A stretch of DNA of 64,000 bases from Bimastos eiseni (Eukaryota > Annelida > Clitellata > Crassiclitellata > Lumbricidae), in the NCBI GenBank assembly GCA_959347315.1, contig OY365819.1:23144589-23208588 (forward strand), in the 5' to 3' direction. Below the pieces are notes generated by a model. It had not been told where the DNA came from. It searched no databases and was given only the letters and a program-made list of their open reading frames with translations. Shown in pieces: positions 11,501-23,600 of the stretch. The translations under genes and the position numbers were made by a program. Numbering within the stretch: position 1 is the first letter of the stretch; every line of letters begins with the position of its first letter.

Positions 11501-14500
11501 GTATTGAATTATTTCGTTAAATATATCGTGTATTTTACATTAGGCTATGTGTGATGCATTTCATATTGGTGGATTTTATGTGAATGGGTGTCCAATTGTA
11601 GCTTAAATGGTGGCGGAATCGATTAAAAGAATCGTGCTAAGTGGAAGCTTGTAGGCTGTATTTGACGATAGAACGTCGTTTAGATGGAAGTGGTGTGAAA
11701 AGAAGGCTGTGTAAAGATTATTAAAGAAGTTGGACTTATGATAAGAATAATGCTTAAATGGAAGCTGGATTGATGAAAAGAATTGTAGCAAACCTGGCCT
11801 GATCCATTTTTATTATTTTTGATTAGGCCCTACTATTATTATTTTAAATTACTATCTAATCAAGGGCTATTGGCCGCTCTAAACGTTAGGAGGGAGGGCC
11901 CAGTGGAATAGTTGGCCCAACGTAATTCGCTTCGGTTGGCCCAATGTAGTTGGACCAACAGGATTTATAGTTGGCTCAACGCAGTTAGCTTAGTTGGCCC
12001 AACGCGATATATAGTTGGCCCAACGTGATTTATAGTTGGCCCAACAGGAATTGGCTTAGTTGGCCCAATGTAATTTGCAGTTGGCCCAATGCAGTTGGCC
12101 CAACGGGTTTTGGTAATTGGCCCAACAGGTTTTGCTGTTGGCCCAACGGGATTCACAGTTGGCCCAACGGGAATTAGCGAAATTGGCCCAATGTAGTTGT
12201 CCCAACAGAGTTGGCCTAACAATTGGCCCAATTGGCGGGAATTGGCTGACTGGCCTAATGATTGGCGCGAAATGGCTGACTGACCCAATAATTGGCGCGA
12301 AGTTGGTTGGCCCAGAGTCGAAAAGTTGGCTGGCCCGGGCAAATCTGTATAAATATCGGAGTCAGGAGAGCAACCAAAAAGGAAAGAGGGCAGCCTCGTC
12401 GTCGTCGTCGCCATCGACTGTTAGTCGTTGGCCGCTGCCCTCGTCTGCCTACTCCGTCCCCGTAGTCCATCGTCGGTCGTCATCGTCGTCGCCGCACAAG
12501 GGGTGTTGGCCACTGCTCTGCCTGCCTCTCCCGTCACCGTCGTCCACCAGGGACTGGGTGTCGTTGGCCGCTGCTCTGCCTGCCTCTCCCGTCACAGACG
12601 TCTGTCGTCGTCGTCGCCACACCAGAGGTGTTGGCCGCTGCTCCGCCTGTCGTCGGGCCTTCGTCGTTCGTCAGTTGACCGCGTGTCGCTGGCGTAGTCT
12701 TCATCGTCGTTCGTCGCCTACGACTGTGAGTCGTTGGCCGCAGTCATCGTCAGTCGTCGTCGTCGTCGTCGCCTCAGCGCTTCGTGGAACATTCCAGAAT
12801 ACAGGACTGGGACGGTAGCCGTGTTGTGATCGTCTGACACTGAACTCGAACTCCGGTTAAGATTATCTCGATGGATAGTCGGATGTTTGATTTGCAATAA
12901 AGAATCAGTTAAATGGAAGAAGTCTGCTGTCATACTCCGGCAGCCGGATCCGCTCGCCAAAGCTAGGTATCGTCGTCATCCTGGTCGTTGTTCGAGGACA
13001 CCTAGCTCAGTGCCAATACCCCAAGAGTGAGGAAGACGTCCCCAGGCAGTTAACTAAGGGGGTGTTCCGTCCGACCGTCACAGAATCATGCTTATATAGA
13101 AGCTGGATATATATATAATATATATAACTCCTCTAAGACCCAACTGATCGGGTTTGGAACAAAACAGCAGCTCCTTAAACTCAATCTCACACTTCTCATG
13201 TCAATGTATCCTGTTGTCATATTTCCATCCAGTGTCCGTGACTTAGGTGTCACTCTCGATAGCACCCTGTCCTTCTCCGATCGAGCACCTCTTGCAGTTG
13301 ACGCGCTCATGCTACTATCACCTGAGGCGCCTTTGCCTCTCCTGTATTAGCAACAATAATCAATGCCTTCTTCTGTGATCGCATTGACTACTGCAATTCA
13401 CTATTTGCTGGGTTTCTCAAGGCACGCTTATCTTCCCTGCAGTCGGTTATGAACTCGGCAGCCAGGCTTCAATTGCCATCTACTATTTACTGAAATTCGC
13501 TTCTCCTCAATTCGCATCAACTCCACTTGATCGTCGGCTACTCACACGCCCCTTCTGCCACGAGGACACCAAGGCACTTAATTTACACTCACAAAGCTCA
13601 GTATGCATATAAGCACAGTAGGGCCTATAAACGGATGATCACAAGTTATTACAGAAGTCGAATTTGACTGTCGGCAGCCTTGCAAGGCGCCCATTACGTT
13701 ATACAACTGACTTAACCGCCGCGAAAGAAGGAATTGTCAACCGTTGGGGTAGCTCCTCTCAACAGCACCTGTCTCATATTCCTTTATCAACCCTCGAGCT
13801 TTGAACTTCAACTACAGTTCTTCAAGAATTCATCAACCAAGATCCATTCTACCTCCGCTCTCCAGTCTTTGCATCTGTCTCGCTATATCCCTGGGAGCAG
13901 AACTCGGACATCCACTTTCGATCTCTGGATGACCTCTTTGAAGCGAGGCAGCGCTCGTGAATAAGCTGATGCCAAGCGCTTTGCTTTAAGTCAATAAGTT
14001 AGAGATTATGGCTACGACTCATTGCTTCGTCTTCTTTGAATATATTTTCTTTTGTGACTTTAATTTCTTAGCCCATCAAATCCACCAATATGTAAATTGC
14101 TTCTCTTCATCGCCTAATCCTACATACAGACGTCATCTTCGCTTCCCTTAACTAATATGGATAATTCTTTTCTACACAATACGTGGGGTATTTTTTATAT
14201 TCCAACAATTCGATGACTTTTTAAAATTCTTTTTCTTTAGATTCTTTTCTCCTCAAATCTCAATGTTCATAACGGTAGGAATTGGCCTACATTCTCAAGA
14301 TGCATTAATTATTTACCAGTTCCATTATTATAAGGGGCCGTTCACATATTATATAACGCTCAAGGGGTAACTGGATGGGTTCCTGTTTTGTTAGCGTTAT
14401 GTTGTGTAGGGTGGGGGTAGGTTGAAGGTTTTGTTATATAACAAACTTTTCAGCTTATGCTATTTAGCCTGTTTGCTTGAAAATTGAAAATTCCACGTAG

Positions 14501-17500
14501 CAGGGACCTTCATTGTTTAAGCGAAGTTCGCAATACGCTGTGAACAAAAACTAGCACCATTAGCTGCCATCTGGCGAATTGATTTCACGTTCTTACTTAT
14601 TATTTGTAAATCCACTTTTAACAATTTCCTGTTTACAATTTTAATAACTTCTTATGCATAGCTTAAAACGCTCTTAAATTCAATTCTGTGTGCTTTGTTT
14701 TGATTCTGGTTTAAATTAAAATTAATTCACTTGAAATAATTATTTCAGTAGGTATTATCAAGATGATTGACTTCATTTTCTATTGTACGTGAAAATAGAT
14801 TATGTTTGCTTAAATACCAAATTGCAGTTGTAGTATACACTCTGTATACATCATACGCTCTTAAATAGGTAAAGTTGTACTGCGAACCTATCGATAAATA
14901 CCTGATAAACCTGATACTAATATTAAACCAATCCATTCTGTGTGATACTGTAATCCTCATTTTTAGTGCAAAACAGGAGGAAACTAAAACGGTGTTTTTA
15001 CTTTTATATAGGATTTACGTCACTACCATGTATAATCATGCTGTATTAATTAGTAGGCCTACATGTAGATACATGGTGACAATCGTCGACTACCCAATTG
15101 GTTACCGAAATTAATAAAAGTGAATTTAGCGCCATTAAAAGTCCGATTATTAAGATGCAGAAGAACTCCATACATCCGGTCTAATCATCGTTGGCTCGAG
15201 AGAGTACACAATTTTTAGATGGATTTTGTTACATAGCCAATAATTGGGCGTATGATAATTTTTTACTGCAGTTCTTGAAATGGATAAAGACAATTATCAG
15301 CTGAATCACTACTATAAAAGTGTTAACTAACATTGTATTGTTATAAAAGTTTCAAATTGTGCAATACAATTATGTCGTTTGTATGTCTTTTAATGTACTT
15401 ATAGACTGGGGTGGGGTAGGTAGTCTATCTGTTATGTAATATAGGAGAGTGGGGGGAGGGGTCACATCTGCTGTTATATAACGGTATTAGGGGTAGGGGT
15501 GGCGAAAAATTGAGATTTTGTGCGTGATATAATATGTGAACGGCCCCTAACTAGGCCTACTTCTGAATCAGTCAGCCTTCAAAATCTGAGTAGAGACCAA
15601 CTAAATATTTGTTCTCTGAGGAATAAATCTGCATTTCTTCCTAACTTTCTATGCAAGCATTGCATGCTTGTTCTTCCTCTAGATCGAGAGACTTCGTACG
15701 TTTCAATCTAGTGATAGGCTATAATGGTCTTCGGCTTTGATCTTACTCCGACAAAATTAATATCTCTATCCTATCCGAAAGTCGGTGTAGGTTTACGTGG
15801 ACCTGTCAGACTCATACCTCTTAAATTCCTTTGACCTATTCCAAATACTGTTTCATTCTATCTGTTTCTCAGAGTTCTGGTAACATGTCAGATATTTGCG
15901 GCCGACTATTGTTTTATGATTTGCATAAAACCTGGCTCATTAGTACCATGCACTTGGCTATAGGCCTATATTCACGATATTTCCCCGAAATTTTGGAATT
16001 TTCTTGCAGATACAGTTTCTGGTATCAGATTCAAGACGTAGGCTTGTGTTTGCATCTGATAGATTTTTTGAATTCAAATCTTTATCTCTTTCTGTCTTGT
16101 AATTTTCAGCCAACGATACTTGATTCCGTTCGCAAACGTTTCTTCACAGATCAAAGACGTCTATTTCTTTCATGGCATATATTTTATTTCAGAATTCATA
16201 TCGAGGGAAATTAAACAACGCACAATAAATGTGCCACAAAATATAAACCTCCCAGTGCTTATTTAAATCCGTACGTACGCATAAGCTTTCTTCTCTTGCT
16301 ACATTTGGGTTTATGGCCCATAAAACCACATTTTTTCTCTAATCTAATTCTCGATCTCTTATCACTATACAACATTAAGGTCCTGTAGTCGCCTGTCTCT
16401 TTGGCGATACTAAATTACAATTTGCTAAAATTAGCCCTATTCAACGCTCGTGAATAAGTTGTTGCCCTGCGCACGGCTTTCGAGTGGCGCTTTAGAAGTT
16501 TGGAGATTTCTTCGGATATAATTATTCGTGTGGAACGAAGCTTTTCGGTTTCCATGTAGAATGAACAAGTGCTCTAAGGGATTCGAAATGCATCTCTAGA
16601 ATTATCATTCAATAGCTGTTGAATTTCTGGTCAGTTCTTCTCTATTTAAGACTATCAAGGAGGATTTCAATTTAGGATTATCTGTTTAAGATTGCTTAGA
16701 AAAATTGCTTACATTTGAAGTTCTGAGCAACTCATCTGTTAAAGCAAACAATTGTTGTGGCATTCGATGCGCTGCATAGTAATCAGTCCCTACCACAAAC
16801 CCACAAACCCTACCCATGTAGGCTTACAATGTATATAAAAGAAATTTGCGTCAAATTCGTTTGAGAGTTTTATTGATGTGCCATCGATTGATGTATTTGG
16901 AATTAGACACTGGCGCAATAGAAGGGCTGTTTAAGAATAATAATTGATGCAGACCAACATTAACGACGAGAGTGTAGATCACAAGTGACCAGGGCTGTTA
17001 ATATCGCGATAAAGTATCGCGATACTTTGGTATCGGCGACCTTTTTGCAGTATCGCAGCGTGTATCGCGATAGTTTTATGTGGTCGGTATCGCGTGTGTA
17101 TCGCGATACTTTTTTTAGCAAGTAATCGCTAAGCGATATCAATACTTTTTTCACCGTAATAAAATATTATAATATTTCTTTTCCACTTTAAATATTTGCC
17201 CAATGGACGATTTTGGATTCTGCGAAGAGGGATCGTCTCCAACCTGCCAATCATAATGGACATTTACCTAGCAAGAGGTTTGGCAGCTGTGTCATTGCTT
17301 GTAGATTCAGTCACTGGTCAGTAATGGAACAATTGGCTCAGTGGCACTCTTTCACCAAGCACACTGTCCGAGAAGAAGACGTTGGCTATTTGCATATCAA
17401 TAAATAATTATGGGTCGCAACGATCACATATACACGTACTGACACAAACACAGTAACACACTAATACACACGCATATTGTTATGCATATCACATGGAAGC

Positions 17501-19570
17501 AGAGGGGAGTGTTATATATGTCAAGCATTTCGACCATGCAGAGCGTCTATCGCATACATACAGGTTAAACAAAGGTGCAATTGAGATCTCCCGTGTGTAA
17601 AAGCACTATCTCAGGTCCACCAGCAAGGAATAATCGAGTTTGTAATTTCGACACGCAGGCAGGTGAATAGAGAGGCACCTGTATAGTATCTGAGATTTGA
17701 TACCACATAGCCTATGTTGACCAGTCGATGTAGTCCAATATAAACATCCACCGTTATCTCCATGCTCTACCTTGGCTTGAATACTAAGGCCCAATACACC
17801 AGCCTAGCCCCTACGGAAAGGAGACGATATTATTCCACACAGGCAGGTAAATAGAGAGACATCTGTATAGGCAGAAGTACTTCAATGAATATATAAATGA
17901 TATACATAGCAATATGCGTCTATGTGTGTTTGTGTCTCTACGCGTATGCATATGTGATCTTTGCGACCCATATTATTATTGATATGCAAATAGCCAACGT
18001 CTTCTGCCAGATGAAAGAGAGCCATCGTGTAGCACGCATTTTGAAAATAATAATTTTCATAATAATTGTAGTTATTCTGATTTTGCTGTTGTAAAATTTA
18101 TTATTGTAAGTATAATGATCTTTGATATGTGAAAATAATAATTGCAAGTATGCTGCTCTATTTTATGTAAAATTAACATTGCAGTTATACTCCTTTTTCT
18201 TTAGCACATGTTTTGTGTGCGTAAACAGGAAATTTGCTCGTCGAAAAGTATTGGTATGGGTATTGCAATACTTTTAAGAAAAAGTATTGGTATTGGTATT
18301 GCAATACTTTTTTGATGAAGTATTGGTATTGGTATCGCAATACTTTTAAGAAAAAGTATTGGTATTGGTATTGCAATACTGTTTTGATGAAGTATTGGTA
18401 TTGGTATCGCAATACTGTTTTTCAGTATTGTTAACAGCTCTACAAGTGACAATTATGACTGTCATTAAAGTGTGAGTTATAGACCAATCTGGCAGTCTGG
18501 GCCTGAAACAATTAGCCGTTGTGTATAATTTTCCCGCTATTGAAACACGGCGAGCCATAGCAAGGATTGACTGTAGAGATAACAGCCACAAATGTTATTA
18601 ATGTCTTGTCATATTTACGAACCTCTTACACAATCATTTATTATATTAACATTGACATAAAAGTGTCGAGTGGGTCCTAATAGATGACGACAACTAATTC
18701 TGGCTTTGTATGTATGCATAATTGTATCCACGCACGTGCGTTGTATGTGCTTAGCCATAGAGTTGTGGGATGTAGGTACGAATCTATTCATATAAGAACG
18801 CACGAATAACATGTATACATACGTTCGTACGTACGTGTGTTCTCATGTATGCAATTATGAAACTATTGGACTATCCTAAAACTTAGCAATTTACTAAATA
18901 TTCAGTCTTATTAGTAGCAGTTCTCTGCCTTTAATTTTTTTAAAATAGGAATCGTTTTCTGTCGTCGTAATTTTGATGCTACCCGGCAGGTCGTTTTCCG
19001 GCAGGTCTTTTTCTCAATAAGACTAGTTCAGCCTTTTGCCCAAGTCACAACTATCGTCAATCACTCGTATGTAAGTCGCTGTCACCCAACCATACTAAGT
19101 TATCACACCTCGAATCAGCCTTCAAATTATTGGCGAAGATTAGGCTACCTATAACCTAATCCTAAGCTAGTGATCTACTGACCTCCTAAAATCATCGTAC
19201 TCCTCTGATCGACAATGTTTAGGAATTTACTATTGCATAACACAGCGCATGAATATTTTGCTGTTCTCAAAGTCAAAGATGATTTCAACACTCGCGTCGA
19301 CAACAGTATTATTCTTATCTGCTCACACAAAGACCAGCTTCTACTTCAGTCCGATTCAACATAATATGATTTCTGTTTCCCTCACGTTTTAATTTATTAA
19401 TCACATCTGTCTCAACTGGTTGACAAAAAAGCGTCTACTACTTTAGGTGACGGGTCTGCTATTCCAGGCGACGGGTCTACTACTTTAGGTGACGGGTCTA
19501 CTATTTCAGGTGACGGGTCTACTATTTCAAGTGACCATTGCCCCCCGTTAAATCATAATCTCACTCAAAC

Positions 19571-19604
<34 letters not shown>

Positions 19605-20587
19605 TGTATGTATGTATGTATGTATGTATGTATGTTTGTATGTATGTATGTATGTATCAGGTTCTAGGACGATTCATCCACGGACGATTCATTAACGGAC
19701 GATTCATCCACGTACGATTCATTAACGGACGATTCATCCACGGACGATTCATTAACGGACGATTCATTAACGGACGATTCATTAACGGACGATTCATTAA
19801 CGGACGATTCATTAACGGACGATTCATTAACGGACGATTCATCCACGGACGATTCATCAACGGACGATTCATCAACGTACGATTCATTAACGGACGATTC
19901 ATCCACGGACGATTCATTAACGGACGATTCATTAACGGACGATTCATTAACGGACGATTCATCCACGGACGATTCATTAACGGACGATTCATTAACGGAC
20001 GATTCATTAACGGACGATTCATCCAGTGGACTGTTTATCATGTTTACTGTGAAACTACAGAAATTCCTGTAAGATGGAACTAGTAAATAGAAAAAAAATG
20101 TTGTTAATGTGAAATAACGTAGTTAATTAAAAACCACTTGATAAAAATAGTTATAACTATTTCTTTAACTACTTCTTCAGAACTAGTTATAACTACTAGG
20201 CAACTATTTCCGTAGTAGTTATAACTACTAGTTATTAACTAAAGTAGTTAAAAGTGCTCATCATTGTATATAACATGAAAATGAATAAGAAATAGAATAG
20301 TCGTCGTGAACATCGAAATCATCATTGAGGACAAATTCATGTTCCTTATTATTGCTGTCAGATCGATTTATAAAGGGATGATCTTTTATTTACTGTTGCT
20401 CAGCAGCAGTAGGGAATCGCGCTACTGTGCTTTATTTATGAGCCAGAGAGCGCGATTCCCTACTACTCTCAGCCTTCAGTAGGAACCTTGATGGGCGCTA
20501 TATAAATTCAGATTCTGATAGAAAAGTTGTTCAAGGACAGGGCAATGCTTTACCAGACAGCGGCGAAGAGCATTTGATTCGGTTATA

Positions 20588-20621
<34 letters not shown>

Positions 20622-23600
20622 GATGTCTTTTCGCACGATTTCGTTGAATCGTCGTAGTATCAGGTGGACATATATATATATATATATATAAAAGTATAAA
20701 AAAGTATATAGTCCTACCTGTCTGACATTGGAGCCCATTGAAACTTGGCGGACATTGGCAGCTGTACGTATTTCCTCCGTCAATGCACGTTCCGCCATTC
20801 ATGCATGGTGAACTAGAACAAGGGTTATCTATGCACAAAGTACGAATTCAGTCACACATAACATAACTATGTCGTTATCGTGCATTCGTAACATTGCAAA
20901 TATTTGGCACTCTGTGTGCACGCGTTTGAGTAGACTTGTCCATGAAGCGACCAACCCTCGGATCGACGATGGTTAAGACAAGACAAAACAAGTGCACGCG
21001 TTCACATGTATGCAAAATACAATAATATACAGCGCACGACAGCAGACAGTTCTCTGCATCTTGGCGCCTCCACCGATAGACGCTGCATTGGAGCAAATAA
21101 TAACATGGATGATGTGATATATAGGCTAAATAATTTCGCTTACAGACTTACAGTTGAAATTATTTAAAATTCAAATGATAAATCAATACGTTTTATGCGA
21201 TATCGCAAAATCAGTTAATTAAAGAACGTGTTGCTAATCAATGGTTACAAGTAATGGTATTTACAGTGTGTTGTCGGGACAGTTGTAAAGTCAGTTGTTG
21301 CTGTTGTTAGGTCCTCATAGCATGGCGACTGAAAACACGTAGTTGATGTCTTTTCGCACGATTTCGTTGAATCGTCGTAGTAGAGGTCATCAGGTGGACA
21401 CTTCGTGTAGTATTCGGATCCTCCAGAACATTGAAGAAAGTAGTCGCATCGGCCACACCATTGATAGATCCCGTTGGGCGTTGAGTAACACTCGCTTATA
21501 CAGTCAGGACCTGTGCTTTGGCACAGCGCGTCTTCAATTCCAACACAACTAATGTAAATTAGTCATAGAATTGATATAATTCACTGGTCGATAGTATATG
21601 CCCACTTAGCTAACTACTCACTCAGTGGGTTAACCAATATAGAACTATACTGGGTGGTTAAATTAGAAACTTGATCGTGAGAGTTCTGAGTAGATTGTCA
21701 TGAAGTCGTAATATAAGAATATCCTAACAAATGAATGAATAGAGCGCATCTTTTTCCACACCTTTGCCACCAGTTCACCTACTGTACTTTATTTGAAACT
21801 TCTGTGCTGGTTTTTGATTCAAAACAGTTGGCCTACTTGTAGAGAATTCCTAAGCGATTTATCCAATTCCCCTCTTCTTTCTTTGCGCACCTATTGTTCA
21901 ATTATTCCAACCGTCATCCGTCTGTCATCTGTCTCTAGTGTCTCATGACCTTTACACATATCTTAAGTTGACTCTGACCACACCTACCAATTAGAGCTCT
22001 GCACCGACCCAAAATATTCGGCGGCGGCGGCGGCGGCGTGATCGGCGCAGTGTTCTATAAGTTTTAACAAATCTGCTTCAAAAGTTGTTCGGCAAGATAA
22101 CTTGCGTTATAATGGTATGCATATTCTACATTATATTTTGCCGTTGTCTGATCTCATAATTTTTACTCAAGAGAAACAATTATTCTCAGAGACTCAGAAC
22201 AGACGTTTAGGAATAAAAAGCAAGAAGTAATAATTTTTTTTCCTTATCAAAGCACACCGAGCAGTGAAACGTGATCAGAATTCACCACCTTTCCAGATTT
22301 ATTGATCAATAACCCGAATGACTTCCACATGAAACCTTTTCCATCATTCTTAATTATTATGTACTTGTCTTTCAACCTAAGCAGCCCATTCACAATGGCA
22401 GTAGTCGTTGAAGCAATGGAAGTAGTAGCAGCAATAGCAGCAGTAGTTGTAGTAGCAGAAGTAGTAGTCGGAGATTATAACACCTTACGGTACGAGCAGC
22501 GGCAACAACAGCAGGACATTGGATAACATTCATTCGTATTCATCGCCACCAAATGGCTTGGGTCTCCCAGGGTCTCATCGTGATGATGAAGATGAAATGT
22601 CTTTTAAAATTATGTTGCCTTAGCTTGTTGCGGTATGTCAACTTGTGTTTCAATGAAGCGCATTTTATAGTGCATATCTCTCAAGGTCTTTTTCTCTTAG
22701 CAAGCCATACTGTATGCGAGAAGGAGAGGAGCAGTCCCTCAGACGAGATTGAAGCATGAAGTGTTACCGACTTCTTTATCTGAGCCTCATCATACGAGGG
22801 CGGATGGCCCCCGGTGCTTGAATCCCAAAACACTCGATTGACAGTATAGTTATTACTATCGAGTGTATGGTGCATGTTAAATGTCATTTGAATCTAGACT
22901 TAACATTACATTAGGCTTAGGAATGCACAATGAGCAAAAGAAAATGTCTCCAATTATTAGGGCTCTACTACTAACAATTACTAACGTAATGTAAGTATAT
23001 TGGTAGTACAAAGAGTAGTACCAATACACATTTCCATAAACTTTTTGTCATCCGCCAAAATGATGTGTGAATAGGCTCATTTGAAATAATCCAGGCAGTC
23101 GATTACATGGCGAAGGCGGTGCTATAGTAACACGCAAGCGAAATTAGTGTTGTCGTAGGATAATCAGTAAAACTTTTAGTGATTGCCCTAACACTGGCGG
23201 CTATGGTAGATTTCCTATGTAGGACTATTGAGGATTCGATGTCGATGGTTGGGCAGCAGTGCAGTTGCCATTTCACACAGCCACCCAATGCAGAGTGGAT
23301 CATTATTTGTCCATGTACAGCAGCAGCCTCTAATTGAATACTTAACAGTCAGTCCTCTGCAGAATCCTATGAAATGTATCTGCTTAAACTGCGTATGAAG
23401 AAAACCAGACTTTTGTGGGCCTAGGCGTAAGTGACCAGTGACCTGTGACCTGTGACCATAGTCTTTCCGGACAGCAGGAACATCGACTTGTGTGAAAACG
23501 CTTAGCGACTGTGCACAGACCACTGGATAAATTATCTATGGGTCAGTGACTGAACTTTACTAATGGAACTGTGAGTTGATATCTATAATGGAATAATGAA

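Larger units (their letters stand above)
11784..13082 (+). mobile_element. Solo LTR, 1299 bp, with 4-bp TSD GAAT
   Basis: It starts TGTAGCAAACC and ends GACCGTCACA (TG...CA). GAAT flanks both sides (11780-11783, 13083-13086), and the interrupted host repeat reads on across the gap. A TATAAATA motif at about 12348 and an AATAAAG signal at about 12898 fit an LTR promoter and polyadenylation site. There is no internal retroelement coding region, so it is a solo LTR. Short CGTCGT runs at 12390-12780 give spurious Ser/Arg-rich frames. The superfamily is not determined; a 4-bp duplication fits Ty3-like or related elements. Confidence 0.8.

Noticed and set aside
12117..12818. A 233-codon frame rich in Ser, Arg and Val
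   Set aside because: It covers the LTR and its CGTCGT runs; it has no retroelement motif and no codon signature of a gene.
15831..16214. A 127-codon open frame
   Set aside because: No domain, no splice context and ordinary AT-rich intron composition; consistent with chance.
19580..20083. Frames encoding GRFIN-type repeats
   Set aside because: Produced by the 15-bp minisatellite and TATG run; open in several frames on both strands.
20476..20838. An EGF protein with its own start and long tail
   Set aside because: The start lies in the intron before the acceptor and the tail runs into intron and TA repeats; only 20718-20828 is an exon.
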